Of a stretch of DNA of 64,000 nucleotides, positions 25,652 to 34,998 are shown piece by piece. The notes below the pieces were generated by a model, which worked only from the letters and a program-made list of their open reading frames with translations, was not told where the DNA came from and did no database searches. The stretch comes from JAAFIP01 sp043774625 (GTDB lineage: Bacteria; Pseudomonadota; Gammaproteobacteria; Burkholderiales; Burkholderiaceae_C): assembly GCA_043774625.1 (NCBI GenBank), contig JAYVTG010000096.1, positions 1 to 64,000 of the forward strand. Direction: 5' to 3'. Numbering within the stretch: position 1 is the first letter of the stretch; each line of letters starts with the position of its first letter. The position numbers were made by a program, and so were the translations under genes.

Positions 25652-26875
25652 ATGAAAAAACACATCGCTCTTACCCTGGCTCTTGGCTCCATCGCCAGTG
25701 CCGTTTCTGCACAAACCAGCGTTACCCTCTATGGCATTGCAGACATTGGCCTGTACCGCGCTTCCAACACGGCGGGTGGTACGCAAACGCAGCTGGCCAG
25801 TGGGCTGATGGATGGGAGCCGCTTTGGCCTGCGCGGCAGCGAAGACTTAGGCGGCGGTCTGCGCGCAGTCTTCACTCTGGAAAATCGTCTTGAGCTGGAT
25901 ACGGGTTCGGTCACTAACCGCCCCATTTCTGGCGCTGCACTCCCCGCGCGCGTAACGCGTGGCCTGTCTGCTGGGCAAATAACGGCGCTCGCAACTCTGT
26001 TGCCTGCGATTGGCGGTGCGCAAGCAGTCAACGGCGCTGGCAATTTATTTGATCGCCAAGCTTTCATGGGCTTGGTAACACCTGTAGGCGCATTCTTGTT
26101 TGGTCGGCAATACACACCAGCATTTGCCACACTTGCCAAGTACGACATCAACAATGCGCAAGGCATGGCAGGGCCGGGGGCATTGGGCCTGCTTTTGTTT
26201 TCGCCTGTAGAAATTCGCCGCAGTAATTCCTTGCAATACGCCATTCAACAAAGCGGGTTTTCTGCATCGTTGATGCACGCGCTGGGCGAAGCAAAAACTG
26301 CCACCACGCCAACCAGTTCCAACTCGTTGACAGGTCTCAATGTGGCGTATGACGCAGCGGCTTTCAGCGCGGGCTTGGGTTACAACACCTCCAAAGATGG
26401 CGCAGGCCAAGACAGCCTTCGCACTGCAATTGTGGGTGCGTCTTACAATTTTGGCTTTATGAAACTTTCAGGTTTGTATTCCAAATTCAAGGACGACAAT
26501 CCAGCCATAGTGACCACCATCGGTGCCTCCAGCGCCGCAGCCGCTGGGGGCATGGCCCTGTTGAAGCCCAACTTCATACAAGACGCTGCGCTCATGCATC
26601 TTGGTGCCTCTTTTGATGTGGGCCCCGGCACGCTCAAGGTCTCTTACAACCGGCTGGACGACAAGCGCCCTGCCAACGCTGACTCCAATTCGTATGGCGC
26701 CACCTACAGCTATCCATTTTCCAAACGCACCAATATCAACCTGATGCTGGTACATGTGACCAACAAGGATTTTGGCCAGGTGGCCTTGGGCGGCAATGGT
26801 TTTTCTGGCGGCATCACCAACGCGCCAGGTCTTGGCTCCAACAGTGTGGGCCTTGGTTTGCGACATACTTTTTAA
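25652..26875 (+). CDS. Porin, Gram-negative Porin_4 type (third of three)
   Basis: A 407-residue porin. The signal peptide MKKHIALTLALGSIASAVSAQ is followed by TSVTLYGIADIGLYRA; GLRGSEDLGGGLRAVFTLENR and the C-terminal VGLGLRHTF are conserved. It differs enough from the two upstream copies in loops and codon choice to be an older paralogue with its own promoter. A weak AAGG lies 9 bases upstream of the ATG. Confidence 0.94.
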   Translation: MKKHIALTLALGSIASAVSAQTSVTLYGIADIGLYRASNTAGGTQTQLASGLMDGSRFGLRGSEDLGGGLRAVFTLENRLELDTGSVTNRPISGAALPARVTRGLSAGQITALATLLPAIGGAQAVNGAGNLFDRQAFMGLVTPVGAFLFGRQYTPAFATLAKYDINNAQGMAGPGALGLLLFSPVEIRRSNSLQYAIQQSGFSASLMHALGEAKTATTPTSSNSLTGLNVAYDAAAFSAGLGYNTSKDGAGQDSLRTAIVGASYNFGFMKLSGLYSKFKDDNPAIVTTIGASSAAAAGGMALLKPNFIQDAALMHLGASFDVGPGTLKVSYNRLDDKRPANADSNSYGATYSYPFSKRTNINLMLVHVTNKDFGQVALGGNGFSGGITNAPGLGSNSVGLGLRHTF

Positions 26876-26898
26876 GTACTGGCTTCAAAGCTGGTGTA

Positions 26899-26929
26899 CA
26901 AAAGTCGCTTGATTTTCAAGCGGCTTTTT
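26899..26929 (+). terminator. Intrinsic terminator after porin 3
   Basis: AAAAGTCGCTTGA, loop TTT, TCAAGCGGCTTTTTT: a stem with a following T tract. Confidence 0.85.
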
Positions 26930-27046
26930 TCATGTCGTGACAATTGCTGGGCCTAGTACACAAAACGCAACGCAAGGGTTTTTCATCTGGTTACTGAACT
27001 TTCACTTCAGTACGATAGCTGATAGTTAGGCTTCAGTTGTACTTGT

Positions 27047-27859
27047 ATGCGAATTTTGAACGGTTGGGACATTCAGCGCACGCTGAATGCATGGATGGCA
27101 GGTTGGGTGGTTATGTGCGTATCTGGATGTACATCGCTTGTGCCCATGGGCGCACCGCCTGCTATGGACGCAACGGCTACGCCATTGGTAAAAAATGTGC
27201 CGTGGGTGGCAGGCGAGCACTGGTTCCCTATTGAATTTCCGGGCAAGCAAGCCACGCAATTCAGTGTGGTGCAGCTTGATGGCCGCAACACGGTCTACGC
27301 CCGTGCCAATTCGTCTGCCAGCATGTTGCGCCAAAAGTTGCGCATAGCGCCTGCTGACTTGTCGCAAGTCAAGTTCTCCTGGAAGGTGCCGCAACTGATA
27401 GATGCCGCCGACATGGCTGTGCGCGAAAAAGAAGACGCACCGGTACGCATTGTGCTGGCCTTTGAGGGGGACCGCTCCAAGCTGTCTGCCAAATACCATA
27501 TGCAGTCAGAGCTGGCCAACGTGTTGATGGGTGAGCCGTTGCCGTATGCCACGCTGATGTATGTGTGGTCCAAAAAACGCGAACCGGGCACTGTCATCAT
27601 CAACCCGCGCACAGACCGCATTCGCAAAGTGGTGGTTGAATCAGGCATGAAAAATTTGAACCAGTGGATGGACTATGAGCGCAATGTGAAAGCAGATTTT
27701 GAAAAGGCTTTTGGTGAAGCTCCCGGTGCGTTGGTTGGCGTGGCTTTGATGACGGACAGCGACAACACCCAAACCACTACCCAGGCTTGGTATGGGCCTG
27801 TCACGCTGGATCAATTGAGGCCGTTAACGTTGGCGACACCACTGGGGAAAGCCCCCTGA
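27047..27859 (+). CDS. DUF3047 family lipoprotein
   Basis: A 270-residue protein of the DUF3047 family. The N-terminus has a hydrophobic stretch ending in the lipobox VSGC near residue 28, so it is probably a lipoprotein. Conserved family segments include FSWKVPQLIDAADM, PVRIVLAFEGDRSKL and LMYVWSKKREPGTVI, then a C-terminal VGVALMTDSDNT. The function is unknown. It stands upstream of the peptide transporter remnant and may be a separate unit. Confidence 0.85.
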   Translation: MRILNGWDIQRTLNAWMAGWVVMCVSGCTSLVPMGAPPAMDATATPLVKNVPWVAGEHWFPIEFPGKQATQFSVVQLDGRNTVYARANSSASMLRQKLRIAPADLSQVKFSWKVPQLIDAADMAVREKEDAPVRIVLAFEGDRSKLSAKYHMQSELANVLMGEPLPYATLMYVWSKKREPGTVIINPRTDRIRKVVVESGMKNLNQWMDYERNVKADFEKAFGEAPGALVGVALMTDSDNTQTTTQAWYGPVTLDQLRPLTLATPLGKAP

Positions 27860-27921
27860 GCAGATGCTCAAGGTTTAAGGCATAGTTTGTGCTTCTGCTA
27901 CCTGTAGCACAAGTACTTGCC

Positions 27922-28080
27922 ATGAAATTCCTCACCTCTTTGATTGCACTGCCAATGCTAGCTGTAGCCAGCTTGAGCGTCACGGCCCTGGCGGCCACCT
28001 TCAAGTGGTCTAGCGCCAGTGACATACCCACGCTAGACAGCCATTCGCAAAATATATTGACTGGCGTTTGGTCAAGGTGA
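27922..28080 (+). pseudogene. Remnant of a peptide ABC substrate-binding protein
   Basis: Only the signal peptide and first mature strand remain: MKFLTSLIALPMLAVASLSV, then TALAATFKWSSASDIPTLDS. ATFKWSSASDIPT is the usual mature start of family 5 peptide-binding proteins of Burkholderiales. After about 45 residues the frame passes into unrelated sequence (ILTGVWSR) and stops at 28078, ten bases before the permease. Roughly 470 residues have been deleted. The intact binding protein of the operon is encoded at 30328. Confidence 0.8.
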
Positions 28081-28090
28081 ACTGAAGCCC

Positions 28091-29071
28091 ATGCTTGCTT
28101 TCATCGTTCAGCGTTTGTTGCAAGCCATCGTGGTGATGGTGTCGGTGGCGCTGATTGCCTTTATGTTGTTTCAATATGTAGGCGACCCGGTGGTTTTTTT
28201 GCTGGGCCAGGACGCAACGCCGCAGCAGATTCGTGAACTACGCGCCGACCTGGGGCTGGACAAATCGTTTGTAGTGCAGTTTTGGAATTTTCTGGCCAAT
28301 GCCGTGCAAGGTGAGTTTGGCCTGAGCCTGCGCCAGGGAGCCAAAGTGTCGCGCTTGATCGCTGAGCGCTTTCCGGCAACGCTTGAATTGGCTTTTGTCG
28401 CGGCTGCGCTGGCCTTGTTGCTGGGCATTCCCATGGGGGTGTACGCGGCTTTGAAGCGCGGCACTTTTTTAAGCCAGGTGTTTATGACCATCTCGCTGCT
28501 GGGTGTGTCGTTGCCCACCTTCTTGATTGGCATCATGCTGATCTTGATTTTTGCGGTGGGTTTGGGCTGGTTTCCCAGTTTTGGCAGGGGTGATGTGGTG
28601 CAGGTGGGCTGGTGGAGTACGGGTTTTTTGAGCGCTTCTGGCTGGCACCACATCGTCTTGCCCGCCGTTACGCTGGCTGTCTTTCAGCTCACGCTCATCA
28701 TGCGCCTGGTGCGCGCCGAAATGCTGGAAGTACTGCGCACCGACTACGTGAAGTTTGCACGTGCACGGGGTTTGACCAATAACGCCATCCATTTTGGCCA
28801 TGCGCTTAAAAATACTTTGGTGCCCGTTATCACCATCACGGGTTTGCAACTGGGGGCCCTGATTGCGTTTGCCATCATCACCGAAAGCGTGTTTCAGTGG
28901 CCTGGCATGGGGCTGTTGTTTATCCAGGCCGTCACGTTTGCAGACATTCCCGTGATGGCGGCTTACTTATGTTTGATAGCATTGATCTTTGTGGTGATCA
29001 ACCTGGTGGTTGATCTCCTGTATTTTGTGGTAGACCCACGCCTGCGCGTGGGCTCATCAGCGGGGCACTGA
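28091..29071 (+). CDS. Peptide ABC transporter permease (DppB type)
   Basis: A 326-residue inner-membrane permease with six membrane segments, the N-terminal TC motif typical of DppB/OppB proteins (GDPVVFLLGQDATPQQIRELRADLGLD) and the EAA loop RARGLTNNAIHFGHALKNTLVPV. It pairs with the DppC-type permease at 31918 to form the transport channel. The two permease genes are separated by the amidohydrolase and binding-protein genes. It is now the first intact gene of the operon. Confidence 0.93.
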   Translation: MLAFIVQRLLQAIVVMVSVALIAFMLFQYVGDPVVFLLGQDATPQQIRELRADLGLDKSFVVQFWNFLANAVQGEFGLSLRQGAKVSRLIAERFPATLELAFVAAALALLLGIPMGVYAALKRGTFLSQVFMTISLLGVSLPTFLIGIMLILIFAVGLGWFPSFGRGDVVQVGWWSTGFLSASGWHHIVLPAVTLAVFQLTLIMRLVRAEMLEVLRTDYVKFARARGLTNNAIHFGHALKNTLVPVITITGLQLGALIAFAIITESVFQWPGMGLLFIQAVTFADIPVMAAYLCLIALIFVVINLVVDLLYFVVDPRLRVGSSAGH

Positions 29072-29076
29072 AGATT

Positions 29077-30288
29077 ATGGACATGCGTGTCAACACAGCG
29101 CGAGGCGGTGCCTTTGCAGCCATCAGGCAGTTTCACCCAGAATTGACCGCTTTTCGGCGTGACCTGCACGCCCACCCGGAGCTGGGCTTTGAAGAGGTGT
29201 ACACCGCCAGCCGGGTAGAGCAAGCTTTGCAGGCTTGCGGCGTTGACGAAGTGCACACAGGCATTGGCAAAACCGGCCTGGTCGGTGTTATTCGCGGCAA
29301 AACTCCCGGCAGCGCGATGATAGGCCTGCGCGCCGACATGGACGCATTGCCCATGCAAGAGAACAACAACTTTGCCTGGAAGTCTGCGCAAAACGGCATG
29401 ATGCACGGCTGCGGCCACGACGGCCACACCACCATGCTGGTGGGCGCGGCGCGTTATCTGGCTGAAACGCGTAATTTCAGTGGCACAGCCGTGTTGATTT
29501 TTCAGCCTGGTGAAGAAGGCTTTGGCGGTGCGCAGGCGATGATTGACGACGGTCTGTTTGACCGCTTCCCTGTAGATGCTGCCTACGCCATGCACAACTG
29601 GCCTGCCATGCCGCCAGGCACCGTGGGCATCAACCCCGGCCCGATGATGGCTGCGGCAGACCGCATCACCATCACCATCACCGGCAAGGGCGGGCACGGC
29701 GCGCATGCGTACATGACGATAGACCCGGTGCTGGTGGCAGGGCACATTATTACCGCCGTGCAAAGCATCGTGTCGCGCAACGTCAAGGCGGTGGACAGCG
29801 CTGTCATTAGCCTGTGCGCCATGCACGCTGGCGACCTGGGTGCCATGAGCGTGATACCCGGCACAGCCACTTTGGTAGGTACGGTGCGCAGCTTTAACCC
29901 CAAGGTGCAAGACCTGATTGAGCAGCGCTTGCACAGCCTGTGTGCGTCCATTGCACAGGGCTTTGGCGCGACAGCCGTCGTGCACTACGAGCGTATTTAC
30001 CACGCCACCATCAATTCGCCCAAAGAGGCCATGTTTGCCGCTGACGTGGCGGCCAGCCTGGTGGGCGAGAGCAATGTAGTGCGCAACATGGAACCCAGCA
30101 TGGGCGCGGAAGACTTTTCGTTCATGCTGCAAGCCAAGCCAGGCGCTTACCTGCGCCTGGGGCAGGGCGACAGCGCGGGCCAGCCCGGCTGCTTTTTGCA
30201 TAACAGCCAATATGACTTTAACGACGAGGTGCTGCCACTGGGCGCCGCCTTGTTTGCGGGGCTGGTAGAACAAAGCCAGCCTGCGTAG
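29077..30288 (+). CDS. M20 family amidohydrolase (hippurate/aminoacylase type)
   Basis: A 403-residue M20D metallopeptidase-like amidohydrolase. The metal ligands lie in MHGCGHDGHT (residues about 109-118) and GEEGFGG, and the dimerisation domain in the ITITGKGGHGAHAYMTIDP segment. It starts 6 bases after the permease gene, inside the peptide transporter operon, so it probably releases amino acids from imported N-acyl or N-benzoyl amino acids or dipeptides in the cytoplasm. It has no signal peptide. The substrate cannot be read from sequence. Confidence 0.9.
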   Translation: MDMRVNTARGGAFAAIRQFHPELTAFRRDLHAHPELGFEEVYTASRVEQALQACGVDEVHTGIGKTGLVGVIRGKTPGSAMIGLRADMDALPMQENNNFAWKSAQNGMMHGCGHDGHTTMLVGAARYLAETRNFSGTAVLIFQPGEEGFGGAQAMIDDGLFDRFPVDAAYAMHNWPAMPPGTVGINPGPMMAAADRITITITGKGGHGAHAYMTIDPVLVAGHIITAVQSIVSRNVKAVDSAVISLCAMHAGDLGAMSVIPGTATLVGTVRSFNPKVQDLIEQRLHSLCASIAQGFGATAVVHYERIYHATINSPKEAMFAADVAASLVGESNVVRNMEPSMGAEDFSFMLQAKPGAYLRLGQGDSAGQPGCFLHNSQYDFNDEVLPLGAALFAGLVEQSQPA

Positions 30289-30327
30289 TTTTTCGCACCA
30301 TAAGTTTTAACTCTGTAGGAGACAATA

Positions 30328-31914
30328 ATGAAGTTTTTAAGTAAAAAATGGGCTATAGCCAGCGTAGTTATTGCGCAAGCAGCTATATTTTCTATAGCAA
30401 ATGCACAAACTTTGCGTATTGGAAATCAGGGAGATGCGTTGTCGCTGGACCCACATTCGCTGAACGAGTCTTTGCAACTGAGCGTTACCGGCAACGTGTA
30501 TGAAGGCTTGATTGGCCGTGGCAAAAATCTCGAAATGATTCCGCTGCTGGCCACCAGCTGGAAGCAAACCTCCCCCAACGTCTGGCGTTTTGAGCTGCGC
30601 AAAGGTGTCAAGTTTCATGACGGTACGCCGTTTACGGCCGACGATGTGGTTTTTACCATGGCGCGTGCTGCGGGTGATGGTTCGGACATGAAGAGCTATA
30701 CCAACGAGATTAAAGAGGTGCGCAAAATAAGCGACCATGTGGTGGAGTTTGAAACCAAAGCGCCGTTTCCAATTTTGCCCGATGTTCTGGCCTTGGTCTA
30801 CATCATGAGTAAAAAATGGAGCGAAGATAACCAGGCCACCAAACCGGTAGACCGTCGCAAAGGTATTGAGAACGCTGCGTCTTTCAGAGCCAATGGCACG
30901 GGCCCTTTTCGTGTGCGCGAGCGTCAGCCTGGCGTTAAAACCACATTTGCCCGCAACCCTGGCTATTGGGGATCCATTGAGTCCAATTTGACTGAAGTGG
31001 TTTACACACCGATTGGCAACGATGCCACCCGCGTAGCCGCCTTGCTAAGCGGCGAAATCGATGTTATGGAGCCCGTGCCTTTGCAAGATGTGGCGCGTGT
31101 CAACGCTTCGGGTAAAGCCAAAGTTATGCAGGCTCCCGAACTGCGCACCATCTTTTTGGGTATGGACCAAAGCCGTGATGAGTTGCAATTTTCCAGTGTC
31201 AAAGGCAAAAACCCCTTCAAAGACAAGCGGGTGCGCCAAGCTTTTTATCAGGCGCTTGACATAGAAGGCATCAAAAAGACGGTGATGCGTGGTGCATCTG
31301 CACCCACAGGCTTGATGGTGGGACCTGGCGTTAACGGTTTTTTTGCAGAACAAAATAAGCGCCTGCCTTTTGACGTGGAAGCTGCCAAAAAATTGATGGC
31401 AGATGCGGGCTATGGCGCAGGCTTTGACGTGACCATGAACTGCCCGAACGACCGTTATGTGAACGATGGCGAAATCTGCCAGGCGGTGGCCGCCAATCTG
31501 TCGCGTATTGGCGTGAAGATCAATCTGCAGGCAGAGACCAAGGGCACCTATTTCCCCAAAATTTTGCGCCGCGACACCAGCTTTTATATGCTGGGCTGGA
31601 CGTCCAGCACCTACGACGCACACAACGTGCTGAACGCGCTGATCCGCTGCGCCAACCCCAATGGGGCGGGCCAGTTCAACCTGGGTTCTTACTGCAACCC
31701 CAAAATAGATGAGCTGACGGTGAAGATCCAGTCCGAGACTGACAAATCCAAGCGCGACGCCATGATCAAAGAAGCTTTCCAGATGCACCAGGATGATATT
31801 GGCCACCTGCCATTGCACCAGCAAGCACTGGCCTGGGGTGTGGGCAGCAAAGTCAAACTGGTGCAAAAGGCCGACAACTTTATGGACTTTAGATACATCA
31901 CGGTCGGCAAATAA
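30328..31914 (+). CDS. Peptide ABC transporter substrate-binding protein
   Basis: A 528-residue periplasmic binding protein of family 5 (DppA/OppA type). The signal peptide (1-26, ending IANAQ) is followed by TLRIGNQGDALSLDPHSLNE; conserved pieces include VWRFELRKGVKFHDGTPFTADDV and GTGPFRVRERQPG. The signal sequence itself (ASVVIAQAAIFSIAN, residues 11-25) is encoded by a good copy of the dispersed 42-bp element. TAGGAGA stands 6-7 bases before the ATG. It supplies substrate to the two permeases. Confidence 0.93.
   Translation: MKFLSKKWAIASVVIAQAAIFSIANAQTLRIGNQGDALSLDPHSLNESLQLSVTGNVYEGLIGRGKNLEMIPLLATSWKQTSPNVWRFELRKGVKFHDGTPFTADDVVFTMARAAGDGSDMKSYTNEIKEVRKISDHVVEFETKAPFPILPDVLALVYIMSKKWSEDNQATKPVDRRKGIENAASFRANGTGPFRVRERQPGVKTTFARNPGYWGSIESNLTEVVYTPIGNDATRVAALLSGEIDVMEPVPLQDVARVNASGKAKVMQAPELRTIFLGMDQSRDELQFSSVKGKNPFKDKRVRQAFYQALDIEGIKKTVMRGASAPTGLMVGPGVNGFFAEQNKRLPFDVEAAKKLMADAGYGAGFDVTMNCPNDRYVNDGEICQAVAANLSRIGVKINLQAETKGTYFPKILRRDTSFYMLGWTSSTYDAHNVLNALIRCANPNGAGQFNLGSYCNPKIDELTVKIQSETDKSKRDAMIKEAFQMHQDDIGHLPLHQQALAWGVGSKVKLVQKADNFMDFRYITVGK
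30358..30400 (+). repeat. Dispersed 42-bp element inside a signal peptide
   Basis: GCCAGCGTAGTTATTGCGCA then AGCAGCTATATTTTCTATAGCAA. It is in the common frame (ASVVIAQAAIFSIAN) and forms the hydrophobic core of the binding protein's signal peptide. Confidence 0.9.
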
Positions 31915-31917
31915 GGC

Positions 31918-32826
31918 ATGAATGGATTGTTCCGCTGGCTTGACGGAGACATAGGCCACAGTTTTAAGAGCTCACCGGTGGCCATCGTGGCGGCTTTGGT
32001 GGCCTTCACCTGCCTGTTTTGTGCCTTGTTTGCCAACATCGTGGCCCCGCACAACCCGTTTGACCTGACCACACTGGAGCTATCCGATGCACGCCTGCCC
32101 CCCGCCTGGATACCCGAGGGCAGCAGCAAATACCTGCTGGGCACGGACGACCAGGGCCGCGACATTCTCTCGGCCCTGATGTTCGGTGCACGCATCTCAC
32201 TGGCCGTAGGCATCATCTCGGTCGTTCTGTCGGTCACCATTGGCGTGCTGTTTGGCCTGATGGCGGGTTTTTTGGGTGGCTGGATCGACAGCTTTCTCAT
32301 GCGCCTGTGCGATGTCATGCTCAGCTTTCCGCCCATTCTGGTGGCATTACTGATCGCCGGTGTAGGCAGAGCCTTGTTTCCCAACGCCCATGACTCCGTG
32401 GCCTTTGGCGTGCTCATCATCTCCATCTCCCTCACAGGCTGGGTGCAATATGCCAGAACCGTGCGCGGCTCCACGATGGTTGAGCGTAATAAGGAATATG
32501 TGCAGGCTGCCCGCGTCACTGGTGTCTCGTCGCTGCGCATCATGCGCAAGCATGTGTTGCCTAATGTTCTGGGCCCCGTCATGGTGCTGGCCACTATCCA
32601 GGTGGCCACCGCCATCATCACCGAGGCCACGCTGTCCTTTCTGGGCGTAGGCGCGCCGCCTACATCGCCCTCCCTGGGCACTTTGATTCGCGTGGGCAAC
32701 GACTATCTGTTCTCTGGCGAATGGTGGATCACCGTCTTCCCGGGCCTCATGCTTATCGTTATTGCCCTGAGCGTCAATCTGCTGGGCGACTGGCTACGCG
32801 ATGCACTGAACCCCAGATTGCGCTAA
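31918..32826 (+). CDS. Peptide ABC transporter permease (DppC type)
   Basis: A 302-residue DppC/OppC permease. The N-terminal segment has HNPFDLTTLELSDARLPPAW and LLGTDDQGRDILSALMFGAR, then membrane segments and the EAA loop AARVTGVSSLRIMRKHVLPN. It starts right after the binding-protein stop codon. It forms the channel with the DppB-type permease. Confidence 0.93.
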   Translation: MNGLFRWLDGDIGHSFKSSPVAIVAALVAFTCLFCALFANIVAPHNPFDLTTLELSDARLPPAWIPEGSSKYLLGTDDQGRDILSALMFGARISLAVGIISVVLSVTIGVLFGLMAGFLGGWIDSFLMRLCDVMLSFPPILVALLIAGVGRALFPNAHDSVAFGVLIISISLTGWVQYARTVRGSTMVERNKEYVQAARVTGVSSLRIMRKHVLPNVLGPVMVLATIQVATAIITEATLSFLGVGAPPTSPSLGTLIRVGNDYLFSGEWWITVFPGLMLIVIALSVNLLGDWLRDALNPRLR

Positions 32827-32829
32827 ACC

Positions 32830-33810
32830 ATGAGCCTTTTAGAAGTTAAAAACCTGGTGGTGGAATTCCCCCATCGGCGCGGCACTCTGCGTGCGCTGGA
32901 CGACATCAGCTTTAGCATCGCGCCTGGCGAGATTTTGGGCGTGGTGGGCGAATCGGGTGCAGGCAAGTCGCTCACGGGGGCGTCCATCATCGGCTTGCTG
33001 GAGCCTCCGGGTCGCATTGCCAGTGGACAGATTGTGCTGGAAGGGCAGCGTATCGACAACTTGCAAAATGAGCAAATGCGCCTTATCCGTGGCCGCAAAA
33101 TTGGCGCGATTTTTCAAGATCCTTTAACGTCATTGAACCCGCTGTACAGCATTGGCAAACAACTGACGGAGACCATTCAAACGCATTTACCGGTGAGTGC
33201 TGCACAGGCGCGCAAGCGGGCGATTGATTTGCTCAAAGACACTGGCATTCAAGCTGCAGAACAGCGCATTGACCATTACCCGCACCAATTCTCGGGTGGC
33301 ATGCGCCAACGCGTGGTGATTGCACTGGCACTGGCAGCCGAACCCAAATTGATCGTGGCAGATGAACCGACCACAGCTTTAGACGTGTCGATCCAGGCGC
33401 AGATCATCAGCTTGCTTAAACGCATCTGCAAAGACCGTGGCGCAGCGGTGATGCTGATTACCCATGACATGGGCGTGGTTGCCGAAACCTGTGACCGCGT
33501 AGCTGTGCTGTACGCTGGCCGTGTGGCCGAGATCGGCCCTGTGCATGAAGTTATCAACCATCCTGCACATCCCTACACGATGGGCTTGATGGCGTCCATT
33601 CCAGACATGTCGGTGGACCGTGACATGCTGAACCAAATTGACGGAGCCATGCCACGCTTGAACGCCATTCCGCCAGGCTGCGCTTTTAACCCGCGCTGCA
33701 CACAAAGCTTTGACCGTTGCAAACGAGATCGTCCAGATTTATTGCCAGCGGGTGCCACCCGTGCTGCCTGCTGGTTGCATGCTGATAAAAATGCGGGAAT
33801 GGCAGCATGA
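32830..33810 (+). CDS. Peptide ABC transporter ATP-binding protein (DppD type)
   Basis: A 326-residue ABC ATPase with Walker A GESGAGKS, the signature FSGGMRQRV, Walker B LIVADEPTTALD and the C-terminal oligopeptide domain with cysteines (GCAFNPRCTQSFDRC) that can hold an iron-sulfur cluster. Its stop overlaps the next start by 4 bases. Confidence 0.94.
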   Translation: MSLLEVKNLVVEFPHRRGTLRALDDISFSIAPGEILGVVGESGAGKSLTGASIIGLLEPPGRIASGQIVLEGQRIDNLQNEQMRLIRGRKIGAIFQDPLTSLNPLYSIGKQLTETIQTHLPVSAAQARKRAIDLLKDTGIQAAEQRIDHYPHQFSGGMRQRVVIALALAAEPKLIVADEPTTALDVSIQAQIISLLKRICKDRGAAVMLITHDMGVVAETCDRVAVLYAGRVAEIGPVHEVINHPAHPYTMGLMASIPDMSVDRDMLNQIDGAMPRLNAIPPGCAFNPRCTQSFDRCKRDRPDLLPAGATRAACWLHADKNAGMAA

Positions 33811-34811
33811 GCGATGACAAGAAAATTCTGGTTCGCGTGCAAGACATCGCCAAAACCTTTGACGTGTCACCCTCTTGGCTCAATCGCGTGATCGAGCGCA
33901 AACCAAAACTGCTTTTGCATGCAGTGGACGGGGTGAGCTTTGAGATAGAAAAAGGCAAAACCCTGGCTTTGGTGGGCGAGTCTGGCTGTGGCAAAAGCAC
34001 GGTGGCCCGCTTGATGGTGGGGTTGTACAAACCCACGCGCGGCGGCATGCAATTTGATGGCATGGATGCGCACGCTACTTACCTGGGCCCTGGTTCTGCC
34101 AAACTGCGTGAACGCATTCAGATGATTTTTCAAGACCCGTATGCCAGCCTGAACCCCCGCTGGACGGTACGCGACATCATCGCCGAGCCGCTGCAAGAGC
34201 ATGGTATTTTGAGCGATGAAAAAGCGTTAGACCAACGCGTGGGCGAACTCCTTTCATCCGTAGGTTTGAACCCGCTGGACGGTGTGAAGTATCCACACCA
34301 GTTCTCGGGCGGTCAACGCCAGCGCATTTCGATTGCGCGTGCCCTGGCCACGAAGCCCGAGTTTCTGGTGTGTGATGAACCCACCAGCGCACTGGACGTG
34401 AGCGTGCAGGCGCAGGTGCTGAACATCATGAAAGACCTGCAAAAGAAACACGGCCTGACGTATTTGTTTATCAGCCACAACCTGGCCGTGGTGCGCCATG
34501 TGAGCGACCAGGTGGGTGTGATGTATCTGGGCCGTTTGGTAGAACTGGCCGACAAAGCCACGCTTTTTGCTGCCCCGCGCCACCCCTACACCCGCATGCT
34601 GCTGGACGCGATTCCCAAAATGCACGACACCGGCAAAGCCCGCACGCCGGTGCAGGGTGAAGTGCCCAACCCGCTCAACCCGCCCAGCGGCTGCACCTTT
34701 CATCCCCGCTGCCCCCATGCGAACGAGCGCTGTAAAGCCGATCGCCCCAAGCTGCAAAAAATCCATGGTGTGCAGATTGCCTGCCACGCTGTGGAAGAGT
34801 CACGCATATAG
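33807..34811 (+). CDS. Peptide ABC transporter ATP-binding protein (DppF type)
   Basis: A 334-residue ABC ATPase: Walker A GESGCGKS, signature FSGGQRQRI, Walker B FLVCDEPTSALD, and the C-terminal SGCTFHPRCPHANERC cysteine motif. It forms a heterodimer with the DppD-type ATPase. It is the last gene of the peptide operon; a dispersed 42-bp element begins three bases after its stop. Confidence 0.94.
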   Translation: MSDDKKILVRVQDIAKTFDVSPSWLNRVIERKPKLLLHAVDGVSFEIEKGKTLALVGESGCGKSTVARLMVGLYKPTRGGMQFDGMDAHATYLGPGSAKLRERIQMIFQDPYASLNPRWTVRDIIAEPLQEHGILSDEKALDQRVGELLSSVGLNPLDGVKYPHQFSGGQRQRISIARALATKPEFLVCDEPTSALDVSVQAQVLNIMKDLQKKHGLTYLFISHNLAVVRHVSDQVGVMYLGRLVELADKATLFAAPRHPYTRMLLDAIPKMHDTGKARTPVQGEVPNPLNPPSGCTFHPRCPHANERCKADRPKLQKIHGVQIACHAVEESRI

Positions 34812-34813
34812 TA

Positions 34814-34856
34814 TTGCTACGTATTTAATAGCTGCCCGCGCTTATTCTGCGCTGGC
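34814..34856 (-). repeat. Dispersed 42-bp element, intergenic
   Basis: Plus strand TTGCTACGTATTTAATAGCT then GCCCGCGCTTATTCTGCGCTGGC, the reverse complement form, directly after the dppF-type gene. Confidence 0.9.
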
Positions 34857-34940
34857 GTTGGGTTTTTTTATCGGGAAAATCTCTTCAGCTGGGTGAATTT
34901 TTCTCTCTCGGGGCTTTAGAGAGCTGACTTGGTGGGCAGA

Positions 34941-34998
34941 CTTTGGACTGAGCTGGTTGGTAGGTTTTGGACTCGGTTGGTTGGCATGCTTTGGACTC
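34941..34998 (+). repeat. Imperfect 24-bp tandem repeats
   Basis: Three units beginning TTTGGACT (near 34943, 34968 and 34991) are followed by GAGCTGGTTGGTAGG, CGGTTGGTTGGCATG and CGGGG. They end where the inverted repeat begins. Confidence 0.65.

Noticed and set aside
28963..30273. 436-codon minus-strand frame opposite the M20 amidohydrolase
   Set aside because: His/Val/Arg-rich antisense frame; the sense gene has full catalytic motifs.
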